Source: Hydrogenophaga sp.
GTDB lineage: Bacteria; Pseudomonadota; Gammaproteobacteria; Burkholderiales; Burkholderiaceae_C
Direction: 5' to 3'
NCBI GenBank assembly: GCA_030684755.1
Contig: JAUXXN010000596.1
Location: 1 to 6,480, forward strand
Length of the DNA: 6,480 bases
Shown here: piece by piece, positions 1-5,880 of the stretch
Layout of the letters: each line of letters begins with the position of its first letter
How positions within the stretch are numbered: position 1 is the first letter of the stretch
Translations under genes and position numbers: made by a program
Notes under the pieces: generated by a model
Told to the model about the DNA's origin: nothing
What the model saw: the letters and a program-made list of their open reading frames with translations, nothing else
Database searches by the model: none

Positions 1-393
1 ATGGACGCCACCGGCGCCTACCACCGCCAGATGACGCAGCAGTACGAAGGCCAGACAGCCGCGAAAGGCCTGCACAGCATCACCCCGCTCATGCGCCTGC
101 AAGACGGCAGCATGACCCGCGTGATCATCGTCACCCTGCCCGAAGTCACCCCGGTCAGCCAGGCCGCCGCCCTGCAAGACGACCTGCGCCGCGCCAAGAT
201 TGAACCCTGGGCCTGGGTTATCAACAAAAGCATCGCCGCCACCGGCACGGCCGACCCGCTGCTGCAAGCGCGGCTGGCGGGCGAGGTGCGCCAGACGGAA
301 AGAATTGCAAACGGTTTGGCGAAGCGCACGTTTGTGCTGCCCTGGTTGCCCGAGCCGCCGGTAGGGGTGCAGGCTTTGGCGCGGTTGGTTTAA
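1..393 (+). CDS. arsA: ArsA arsenite/antimonite efflux ATPase, C-terminal end (5'-partial)
   Basis: This is the last 130 codons of an ArsA-type ATPase, the soluble ATPase that energises the ArsB arsenite/antimonite membrane pump or chaperones metalloid to it. Recognition rests on the DATGAYHR segment at residues 2-9, which in the family directly follows the DTAPTGHTLLLL signature of the second nucleotide-binding half. Further support comes from the run MTRVIIVTLPEVTPV and the PWAWVINKS block, both typical of the C-terminal half. ArsA is usually near 580 residues, so about three quarters of the gene lies upstream of the window. The ATG at position 1 is almost certainly an internal Met rather than the start. 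The gene ends with TAA at 391-393, 58 bp before hsdR, with no convincing terminator between them. Its role in this window is only as the upstream neighbour of the restriction locus. Confidence 0.9.
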   Translation: MDATGAYHRQMTQQYEGQTAAKGLHSITPLMRLQDGSMTRVIIVTLPEVTPVSQAAALQDDLRRAKIEPWAWVINKSIAATGTADPLLQARLAGEVRQTERIANGLAKRTFVLPWLPEPPVGVQALARLV

Positions 394-418
394 GGGCTCG
401 GCGGTGGCCCCCTAGAAT
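389..418 (+). promoter_or_regulatory. Weak candidate sigma70 promoter for hsdR
   Basis: The 58 bp gap between arsA and hsdR holds a fair -10-like TAGAAT (413-418). The only -35-like hexamer at normal spacing (18 bp) is a poor TTTAAG (389-394), overlapping the arsA stop codon. An AGAGGA purine run (425-430) lies 21 nt before the hsdR ATG, which is too far for a standard ribosome-binding site. Either hsdR has its own weak promoter here or it is read through from the ars genes. Both remain possible. Confidence 0.25.
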
Positions 419-451
419 GCAACAAGAGGAAACAACGACAAAGCCCACCGC

Positions 452-3304
452 ATGACGCCCGAGGCCCGCGCCCGCCAGACCATTGATGCACTGCTCACCG
501 CTGCGGGTTGGCACGTTTGCGATGTGGCCAGAGCCAACCTGCACGCGGGTAGCGGCGCCGTCAAAGGCGTGGCCATTCGGGAGTTCCCGCTCAACCCCGG
601 CCACGGTTTCGCCGACTACCTGCTCTACGTCAACGGCAAAGCCTGCGGCGTCATCGAAGCCAAGAAGGAAGGCGCAACCTTGAGCGGTGTGGAGGTGCAA
701 AGCGCCCGCTACGCCCAGGGCCTGCCCGCCGCTTTGCCCGCCTGGCGCCGGCCTTTGCCCTTTGTGTTTGAGTCCACCGGGGTCGAAACCCGCTTCACCA
801 ACGGGCTCGACCCGGCTCCCCGCGCCCGCCCGCTGTTTGCCTTCTTTCGGCCCGAGCTGCTGTGGCTGTGGCTGAAAACCGCTGAGCCACCGTCGCCCAA
901 CCAGATTGCCCCGGGCACCCAGCCCACAAACGAACCCGCAGCCGCTTACCTGCCCACGGGCACCTTCCTCGCCCGCCTGCAACACATGCCCCCGCTTGTC
1001 ACTGAGTGGGGCCAGGGCGGCGCCAGCTACCAGCTCTGGCCGGCGCAAATCAAAGCCATCCACAACCTGGAAACCAGCCTCGCCGCCAACAAGCCCAAGG
1101 CCCTGATCCAGATGGCCACCGGCAGCGGCAAAACCTTCACCGCCATCAGCTTCATCTACCGGCTCATCAAGTTTGGTGGCGCGCGGCGCGTGCTGTTCCT
1201 AGTGGATCGTGGCAACCTCGCGCGCCAGACCAAAAAAGAGTTCGACGCCTACGCCAGCCCATACAACGCCTACAAATTCGGCGAAGAGTTCATCGTCCAG
1301 CACCTGCAGGGCAACCAGCTCGATGGCAGCGCCCGCGTGGTGATCTGCACCATCCAGCGCATGTTCAGCATGCTCAAGGGCCGCGAGCTGGCCGAAGAAG
1401 ACGATGAGGTGTCTTTTCTCCCTCTCCCGCCTGCGGGAGAGGGCGGGGGTGAGGGTGGCTTTTTCAAAGACCCCGAACCCATCGGCTACAACCCGGCCAT
1501 CCCCATCGAAAGCTTCGACATCGTCGTCACCGACGAAGCCCACCGCAGCATCTACAACCTCTGGCGCCAGGTGCTGGAGTACTTTGACGCCTACCTCATC
1601 GGCCTCACCGCCACGCCCAACAAGCAGACCTTCGGCTTCTTCAACCAGAACCTGGTCATGGAATACGGCCACGCCCAGGCCGTGGCCGACGGCGTCAACG
1701 TCAACTACGACGTCTACCGCATCAAGACCGAAGTGACCGAAGCCGGCGCCAAGGTGGACAAAGGCTACTGGCTCGAAACCCAAGACAAAGCCACCCGCCG
1801 CAAGACCGCCTGGCAGCTCGACGAAGACTTTGAATACGACCCCACCGAGCTGGATCGCGCCGTGCAGACGTCCGACCAGATCCGCACCGTGGTGCGCACC
1901 CTGCGCGACCAGTGGTGCGTGGACCTGTTCCCCCAGCGACAGGAATTGCCCAAAACCCTCATCTTTGCCAAAGACGACAACCACGCCGAAAAGATCGTCG
2001 AAATCCTGCGCGAAGAGTTTGCCCGCGGCAATGAATTCGCCCAAAAGATCACCTACCGCACCACGGGGGCGAGCCCCGAACAGCTCATCAAAGACTTCCG
2101 CACCGCCTACTACCCGCGCGTCGCCGTCACCGTGGACATGATCGCCACCGGCACCGACATCAAGCCGGTCGAAATCGTCATGTTCATGCGCTCGGTCAAA
2201 AGCCGCAGCTTCTTCGAGCAGATGAAAGGCCGGGGCGTGCGCGTGTGCCTGCCCACCGACCTCATGGCCGTTAATCCTTCTGCCCCCGGCGAAAAGCTCA
2301 AGAAAGACCACTTCGTCATCGTCGACTGCGTGGGCGTCTGCGAGCGCGACAAGACCGACAGCCGCCCCATGGACCAGAAAAAGAGCGTGCCGCTCGACAA
2401 GCTGCTGCAAGCCATGGCTCTGGGCAATGTGGAAGACGATGTGCTCTCCAGCGTGGCCGCCCGCCTGAGCCGCCTGGGCAAAGACATCAGCGAAGCCGAC
2501 CACGCCAAGGTGGTGGAAGCCAGCGGCGGCCACAGCCTTAAAGACCTGGCGCGCGGCATCGTGAATGCGCTCAACGCTGAAGCCAACAGCGAAGACCAGA
2601 GCCCCGCCCAGCTGGAAGCCCCCCTGCGCCAAGCCGCCCAGCCCTTCAGCAACCCCGCGCTGCGCGAGCTCATCTTGAAGCTCAGGCAAAAGGCCGATCT
2701 CATCATCGACACCGTCACCAGCGACAAGCTCGTGAGCGCCGGTTTCACCGAAGGCAGCGACCGCGCCAAAGAACTGGTGCACAGCTTCGAAGCCTTCATC
2801 CAGCAGCACAAAGACGAAATCACCGCGCTGCAAATTCTTTACAACCGCCCGGTGCGCGCGCCGCTGAAGTTTGAAGACATCCAGGCCCTGGCCGACGCCC
2901 TGCACAGCCCGCCGCACCTCATTGACGAGTCCGCCCTCTGGCAGGCCTACGCCGCGCTGCAAAAAGGCAAGGTCAAAGGCAGCAACCAGAAACGCCTGCT
3001 CACCGACATCGTCAGCCTCGTGCGCTTCGCCATGCAGCAAGACAACGAGCTCGTCCCGTACCCCGAGCGCGTGCAGGCCAACTTCAAAGCCTGGCTTGCA
3101 CAGCACGGCCAGGCCTTCACCACCAACCAACTCCACTGGCTAGAAATGATCCGCGACCACATCGCCGCCAACCTTGGCATCGACATTGAAGACTTCAGCT
3201 ACGCCCCCTTTGAACAGGAAGGCGGGCTGGGTAAGGTGCACCAGCTGTTTGGCGCGGAACTGCCCAAGGTCATTGAGCAATTGAATCGGGCGTTGGCGGC
3301 ATAA
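452..3304 (+). CDS. hsdR: Type I restriction enzyme R subunit HsdR (nuclease-translocase)
   Basis: This 950-residue protein is the motor and nuclease of a type I restriction-modification complex. It translocates DNA using ATP and cuts away from the recognition site. An N-terminal PD-(D/E)xK nuclease shows D55 and E69-A-K71. The SF2 helicase core has a Q-like element near Q199, Walker A ATGSGKT (222-228), the DEAH box (361-364), LTATPN (385-390), and motif V/VI elements IATGTDIKP (564-572) and QMKGRGVR (590-597). The C-terminal region from about residue 650 fits the EcoEI-type R subunit C-terminal domain that docks on the methyltransferase. Length is usual for the EcoEI-like branch. ATG 452 is the only in-frame start before the conserved N-terminus. 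Residues about 321-336 (FLPLPPAGEGGGEGG) are the translation of a dispersed palindromic repeat, sitting in the linker before the DEAH motif. The reading frame is intact. No hsdM lies next to it, and its last 53 codons are repeated downstream. Confidence 0.96.
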   Translation: MTPEARARQTIDALLTAAGWHVCDVARANLHAGSGAVKGVAIREFPLNPGHGFADYLLYVNGKACGVIEAKKEGATLSGVEVQSARYAQGLPAALPAWRRPLPFVFESTGVETRFTNGLDPAPRARPLFAFFRPELLWLWLKTAEPPSPNQIAPGTQPTNEPAAAYLPTGTFLARLQHMPPLVTEWGQGGASYQLWPAQIKAIHNLETSLAANKPKALIQMATGSGKTFTAISFIYRLIKFGGARRVLFLVDRGNLARQTKKEFDAYASPYNAYKFGEEFIVQHLQGNQLDGSARVVICTIQRMFSMLKGRELAEEDDEVSFLPLPPAGEGGGEGGFFKDPEPIGYNPAIPIESFDIVVTDEAHRSIYNLWRQVLEYFDAYLIGLTATPNKQTFGFFNQNLVMEYGHAQAVADGVNVNYDVYRIKTEVTEAGAKVDKGYWLETQDKATRRKTAWQLDEDFEYDPTELDRAVQTSDQIRTVVRTLRDQWCVDLFPQRQELPKTLIFAKDDNHAEKIVEILREEFARGNEFAQKITYRTTGASPEQLIKDFRTAYYPRVAVTVDMIATGTDIKPVEIVMFMRSVKSRSFFEQMKGRGVRVCLPTDLMAVNPSAPGEKLKKDHFVIVDCVGVCERDKTDSRPMDQKKSVPLDKLLQAMALGNVEDDVLSSVAARLSRLGKDISEADHAKVVEASGGHSLKDLARGIVNALNAEANSEDQSPAQLEAPLRQAAQPFSNPALRELILKLRQKADLIIDTVTSDKLVSAGFTEGSDRAKELVHSFEAFIQQHKDEITALQILYNRPVRAPLKFEDIQALADALHSPPHLIDESALWQAYAALQKGKVKGSNQKRLLTDIVSLVRFAMQQDNELVPYPERVQANFKAWLAQHGQAFTTNQLHWLEMIRDHIAANLGIDIEDFSYAPFEQEGGLGKVHQLFGAELPKVIEQLNRALAA
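1414..1458. repeat. Palindromic repeat (REP/MITE-like) inserted in frame inside hsdR
   Basis: Two perfect 11-bp inverted arms, CCCTCTCCCGC (1420-1430) and GCGGGAGAGGG (1433-1443), are separated by 2 nt and followed by a G-rich tail ending GGTGAGGGTGG. This is the layout of a dispersed repeat common in high-GC proteobacterial genomes; in the two orientations it encodes strings such as LPLPPAGEGGGEG and LTPALSRRRERE, both of which occur here. The boundaries are approximate. A short CTTTT flanks each side (1413-1417 and 1459-1463) and could be a target duplication, but it is too short to be convincing. The element is about 15 codons long and keeps hsdR in frame. Confidence 0.85.
3146..3304 (+). 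repeat. Direct repeat copy 1: 3' end of intact hsdR
   Basis: These 159 bp encode the last 52 residues and stop codon of HsdR (MIRDHIAANL to NRALAA). They align without gaps to 4319-4477: by hand count 134 of 159 bases and 44 of 52 residues are identical. The longest identical run is 44 bp (3188-3231 against 4361-4404), and differences cluster toward both ends. This copy ends in TAA and leads into the MNT gene. Confidence 0.93.
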
Positions 3305-3322
3305 TTCCAGCGAGAAAACACC

Positions 3323-3649
3323 ATGATCAGCCTCATCGAACAACACCGTCCTGAAGTCGCCACGCTATGCGGCCGCCTTGGCGTGCAAAGCCTAGAGGTT
3401 TTCGGTTCGGCGGCAGACGGCGCGTTTGACCCGGCGCGTAGCGATATTGACTTTCTGGTGACCTTTAGCGCCGAAGACCGACGCAACCTCTTTCACCGTT
3501 ACTTCGAGCTACAGGAGTCGCTGGAAAAGCTTTTTGACCGTAAGGTGGATCTGGTATCTACCGCTGCGCTAAGCAACCCATATTTCATTGCTGCAGTGAA
3601 CCAGTCACGCCAACCCGTCTATGCAGCCCCGCGCCCCCAAGCTGCTTGA
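3323..3649 (+). CDS. mntA: MNT-domain nucleotidyltransferase, MntA-type antitoxin
   Basis: This is a 108-residue minimal nucleotidyltransferase of the MntA/MNT fold. In the characterised HepT-MntA pair, the antitoxin uses ATP to add AMP units to a tyrosine of the HEPN toxin and so silences it. The active-site pattern is visible: FGS at 27-29, then S40-D41-I42-D43, and a third likely metal ligand D76 in KVDLV. The spacing between GS and DxD is 11 residues here, one more than the often quoted 10, but the pattern FGSAA..FDPARSDID is familiar in the family. The start ATG 3323 lies 18 bp after the hsdR stop with only a weak GAG-type ribosome-binding site, suggesting co-transcription and possibly coupling with hsdR. 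Its end overlaps the HEPN gene by 29 bp, the standard sign of a matched pair. The C-terminal tail (PRPQAA) is not conserved family sequence. Confidence 0.88.
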   Translation: MISLIEQHRPEVATLCGRLGVQSLEVFGSAADGAFDPARSDIDFLVTFSAEDRRNLFHRYFELQESLEKLFDRKVDLVSTAALSNPYFIAAVNQSRQPVYAAPRPQAA

Positions 3650-3965
3650 AGACATCCGCAGTGCGGCGGAGTTTGTCAGGGTGGAAACCCAGGGTTTGAC
3701 GCTCCAAGAGTTTCAGCACAACCGCGTGCTGCGTCAGGCGGTGGAGCTCAATTTCGAAATCATCGGCGAGGCCATGCGCCGACTCGAAAAAGACGACCCA
3801 GCCACTGCTGCCCGCATCACCGACTACCGCCGCATCATCGCTTTTCGCAATGTGTTGATTCATGGTTACGACATCATTGATCCGGCTATCGTTTGGGGCG
3901 CGATTGAAGATGACCCCGCACCTTTACTTGCGGATGTTCATGCGCTACTGAATAGCGTGGTTTAA
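3621..3965 (+). CDS. hepT: HEPN-domain ribonuclease toxin, HepT type (DUF86)
   Basis: This is a 114-residue all-alpha HEPN protein of the HepT/DUF86 family. HepT toxins are dimeric RNases whose catalytic motif is RX4HXY. Here it is R76-N-V-L-I-H81-G-Y83, complete, so the toxin looks catalytically competent. Y83 corresponds to the tyrosine AMPylated by MntA in the characterised system. Other family hallmarks are RQAVELNFEIIGEA (38-51) and DYRRIIAFRN before the motif. The gene starts inside the MNT gene and has no clear ribosome-binding site of its own, so translation is probably coupled to the antitoxin. The stop TAA (3963-3965) directly abuts the truncated end of an unrelated gene remnant, so everything downstream of the stop belongs to a different history. 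HEPN-MNT pairs are common in defence islands and may serve as addiction or abortive-infection modules. The specific target RNA cannot be read from the sequence. Confidence 0.9.
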   Translation: MQPRAPKLLEDIRSAAEFVRVETQGLTLQEFQHNRVLRQAVELNFEIIGEAMRRLEKDDPATAARITDYRRIIAFRNVLIHGYDIIDPAIVWGAIEDDPAPLLADVHALLNSVV

Positions 3966-4322
3966 CGGTGGACAACCTGCGCTGCCCGCACGCGTCCATT
4001 CCCCGCAACCCGCGCATGGCCGAGCCGCTGTTTCTGGCCCGCTACATTGAAAAAGTCGGCACTGGCACACTGGATATGATTGACCTGTGTGCCCAGGCGG
4101 GCCTGGCCACACCGGCGTTTCGGCAAGACGGCAGGCAGTTTGTGCTGACCCTGTGGCGGCCCCAGGCTGGCACCAAGCAGGGACCAAGTCATTCAGCCCC
4201 TGTTACAAGACGGTTGGCTGGAAATGACCCAGCTCCAATCCCCCCGCAGCCCACAACAGAAATACCGCCTGACCGCGCAAGGCCAGGCGCTGCTGGACGA
4301 ACAAGCCAAAGGCAAAAAATGA
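3966..4322 (+). pseudogene. Remnant of an AlbA_2/HATPase_c_4 'RecG-like' ATP-binding protein gene
   Basis: Two pieces of one protein family are visible in two frames. The frame read from GTG 3968 gives VDNLRCPHASIPRNPRMAEP, then LFLARYIEKVGTGTLDMI and FRQDGRQFVLTLWRP. This matches the end of the GHKL-like (HATPase_c_4) domain of proteins often annotated as putative RecG-like helicases or AlbA_2-domain transcriptional regulators. From about 4188 the next frame gives VIQPLLQDGWLEMTQLQSPR and KYRLTAQGQALLDEQAKGKK, the usual C-terminal winged helix, ending at TGA 4320-4322. The N-terminal AlbA_2 domain and most of the ATPase domain are missing at the hepT junction. The linker between the two pieces is also missing and the frame is shifted, so this is not a functional gene. 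The 3968 frame stays open through the shift into the hsdR tail, giving a spurious chimeric 169-codon ORF. Such genes commonly sit inside type I R-M operons. Confidence 0.82.
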
Positions 4323-4477
4323 CCCGCAACCCCATCGCCGCCAACTTGCGGCTAGACATCGAAGACTTCAGCTACGCCCCCTTTGAACAGGAAGGCGGGC
4401 TGGGCAAGGTACACCAGCTGTTTGGCGCGGAGCTGCCGGGGGTGATTGAGACGCTGAACCGGGAGTTGGCGGCGTGA
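4319..4477 (+). pseudogene. Orphan hsdR 3' fragment, second copy of the HsdR tail
   Basis: This fragment encodes 52 residues from ATG 4319 (MTRNPIAANL to NRELAA) that match the HsdR C-terminus in 44 positions, with the same length and no gaps. It lacks every catalytic part of HsdR and cannot restrict DNA. The ATG overlaps the TGA of the preceding remnant (ATGA, 4319-4322), and its own TGA (4475-4477) overlaps the GTG of hsdS. The purine run GGGAG (4461-4465), 8 nt before that GTG, is a good ribosome-binding site. The equivalent place in the intact hsdR reads GGGCG, where the protein has Ala instead of Glu. The fragment is therefore probably what remains of an earlier hsdR allele that directly preceded hsdS, kept open because it feeds hsdS translation. 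That last point is inference. Confidence 0.88.
4319..4477 (+). repeat. Direct repeat copy 2 of the hsdR 3' end
   Basis: Partner of 3146-3304, at 134 of 159 identical bases and in the same orientation. The repeats bracket about 1.0 kb (3305-4318) holding the MNT-HEPN pair and the ATP-binding-protein remnant. The roughly 16 percent divergence argues against a recent tandem duplication and for two hsdR alleles meeting by recombination. Confidence 0.93.
4461..4477 (+). promoter_or_regulatory. hsdS translation-initiation region (GGGAG plus GTGA overlap)
   Basis: GGGAG (4461-4465) lies 8 nt before the hsdS GTG (4474-4476), whose last two bases form the TGA stop of the upstream hsdR fragment. This is a classic coupled start and decides the choice of GTG 4474 over the later in-frame GTG codons. 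Confidence 0.7.
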
Positions 4478-5880
4478 GTGAAGTGGCAGAAGCCGTTGCG
4501 GTGAAGCACGTGCCGCTGAGCGAGGCGGCCGAGATCAACCCCAAGGTGGATCGAACGCTGCTGGAAGACGACACCTTGGTTTCGTTCGTGCCCATGGCGG
4601 CAGTAGGCGCGGCCGATGGGCGGATTGACGTGAGCACGACCCGCCCGTACGCCGAGGTCAAGAAGGGCTACACCGCGTTTCGCAATGGGGATGTGCTGTT
4701 TGCCAAAGTCACGCCTTGCATGGAGAACGGCAAGATGGCCGTGGCGCGCAACCTGAGCAATGGCCAAGGCTTTGGCTCCACAGAGTTTCACGTCTTGCGC
4801 CCGCGTGAGGGAGTGGACTCAAGTTACCTCTATCACTTCGTTTCCAGTGCCAGCTTTCGCAATGAGGCAGCCCGGCACATGACCGGCGCGGTCGGGTTGC
4901 GTCGTGTGCCCTCCGCCTTTTTGCAAGACGAGTTGATTCCACTGCCCGAGCTGGACGAACAGAGGCGCATCGTCGCCGAGATCGACAAACAGTTCTCCCG
5001 CCTCGACGAAGCCGTCGCCAACCTCCAGGGCGTGAAGGCCAACCTCAAACGCTACAAAGCCTCTGTCCTCAAAGCCGCCGTAGAAGGCCGCCTCGTAGAA
5101 ACCGAAGCCACCCTGGCCCGCCGCGAAGGCCGCAGCTACGAAACCGGCGTCCAGCTTTTGCAGCGGATTGCCGAATGCCGCCGACAGCAATGGGTGGGAC
5201 GTGGAAAGTACAAAGAGGCTCAGTCAAATTGGACCGGGAGTCGCAAGGATGTACCCGATGGCTGGTGTTGGACAACCGTCAACGATCTAGCAGTGAAGAT
5301 TGTGGATGGAACCCATCACACGCCAACCTATGTTGATGAGGGCATTCCGTTTATATCTGTAAAAGACATTCGAGAAAGCCGAATTAGTTTTGAAGCCACG
5401 CGTCTCATATCGGCAGCGGAGCACGACGAATTATCAAAACGGTGCAATCCGGAGTTTGGTGATGTGCTGATTACCAAGAGCGGGACGATTGGACGGACTG
5501 CCATTGTTGCGACCACGACGCCTTTCAGCTTGTTCGTCAGTGTTGCGCTCATCAAACCAGTCAAGGGAATCGTAGATCCGAAGTATTTGATGCTCACGCT
5601 GGATGCCTACATTCAAAGCATTGACATCTCACAAGACGTGAAAGGCGGGCTGCTCAAAAACCTACATTTGGAAGATTTACGACTAATTTCGGTGCAACTG
5701 CCGCCCGCAGCTGAGCAAGTCCGGATCGTCGCCGAAGTCGACCGCCACCTCTCGGTCCTGCGCGGTGTCGAGGCGGAGGTCGATGCCAATCTACTACGCG
5801 CCCAGGTGCTGCGGCAGTCAGTTCTGACAAGCTTTTTAGGGGGAAATAATGGCCAAGCAAACTCGTTTTTATCTGGGTAG
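4474..5880 (+). CDS. hsdS: Type I restriction-modification specificity subunit HsdS
   Basis: HsdS is the DNA-recognition subunit shared by the methylase and restriction complexes. The 468-residue protein has the standard two-halves plan: TRD1 about residues 10-160 (starting VPLSEAAEINP), conserved helical region 1 about 161-245 (EQRRIVAEIDKQFSRLDEAV and KASVLKAAVEGRLVE), TRD2 about 258-412 (VPDGWCWTTV, DGTHHTP, SVKDI, KSGTIGR), and conserved region 2 about 413-455 (EQVRIVAEVDRHLSVLRGVE, LRQSVL). Each half reads one part of a bipartite target; the bases cannot be predicted here. The GTG start at 4474 is supported by GGGAG 8 nt upstream and by the GTGA overlap with the preceding hsdR fragment. 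Codons in TRD2 are clearly AT-richer than in the flanking conserved regions, a sign of TRD exchange. The last residues after SVLTSFLGG (NNGQANSFLSG) are not typical HsdS sequence and overlap the next gene by 32 bp. Confidence 0.95.
   Translation: MSEVAEAVAVKHVPLSEAAEINPKVDRTLLEDDTLVSFVPMAAVGAADGRIDVSTTRPYAEVKKGYTAFRNGDVLFAKVTPCMENGKMAVARNLSNGQGFGSTEFHVLRPREGVDSSYLYHFVSSASFRNEAARHMTGAVGLRRVPSAFLQDELIPLPELDEQRRIVAEIDKQFSRLDEAVANLQGVKANLKRYKASVLKAAVEGRLVETEATLARREGRSYETGVQLLQRIAECRRQQWVGRGKYKEAQSNWTGSRKDVPDGWCWTTVNDLAVKIVDGTHHTPTYVDEGIPFISVKDIRESRISFEATRLISAAEHDELSKRCNPEFGDVLITKSGTIGRTAIVATTTPFSLFVSVALIKPVKGIVDPKYLMLTLDAYIQSIDISQDVKGGLLKNLHLEDLRLISVQLPPAAEQVRIVAEVDRHLSVLRGVEAEVDANLLRAQVLRQSVLTSFLGGNNGQANSFLSG
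5838..5851 (+). promoter_or_regulatory. Ribosome-binding site of the gene after hsdS
   Basis: AGGGGG (5838-5843) followed by five bases and ATG (5849-5851), inside the 3' end of hsdS. It is the strongest ribosome-binding site in the window and fixes the start of the downstream gene. Confidence 0.7.

Noticed and set aside
394..412. Possible terminator hairpin after arsA
   Set aside because: Only a 4-bp GGGC/GCCC stem can be drawn and no U-tract follows.
221..1063. 280-codon open frame on the - strand across the arsA-hsdR gap
   Set aside because: It overlaps two clearly conserved genes, is Gly/Ala/Pro/Arg-rich and has no family resemblance.
1404..1482. Palindrome in hsdR as a transcription terminator
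   Set aside because: It lies inside an intact coding frame and matches a dispersed repeat; the short T-run that follows is part of Phe codons of hsdR.
1199..3136. 645-codon open frame on the - strand opposite hsdR
   Set aside because: It is antisense to conserved helicase motifs. Its protein is low-complexity (Val/Gly/Ala/Asp-rich) with no recognisable domain, as expected for a high-GC antisense shadow.
3968..4477. A single 169-codon gene
   Set aside because: It is a chimera: an ATPase-domain fragment, an out-of-frame stretch where the true winged helix lies in another frame, then an HsdR tail. No natural family has this composition.
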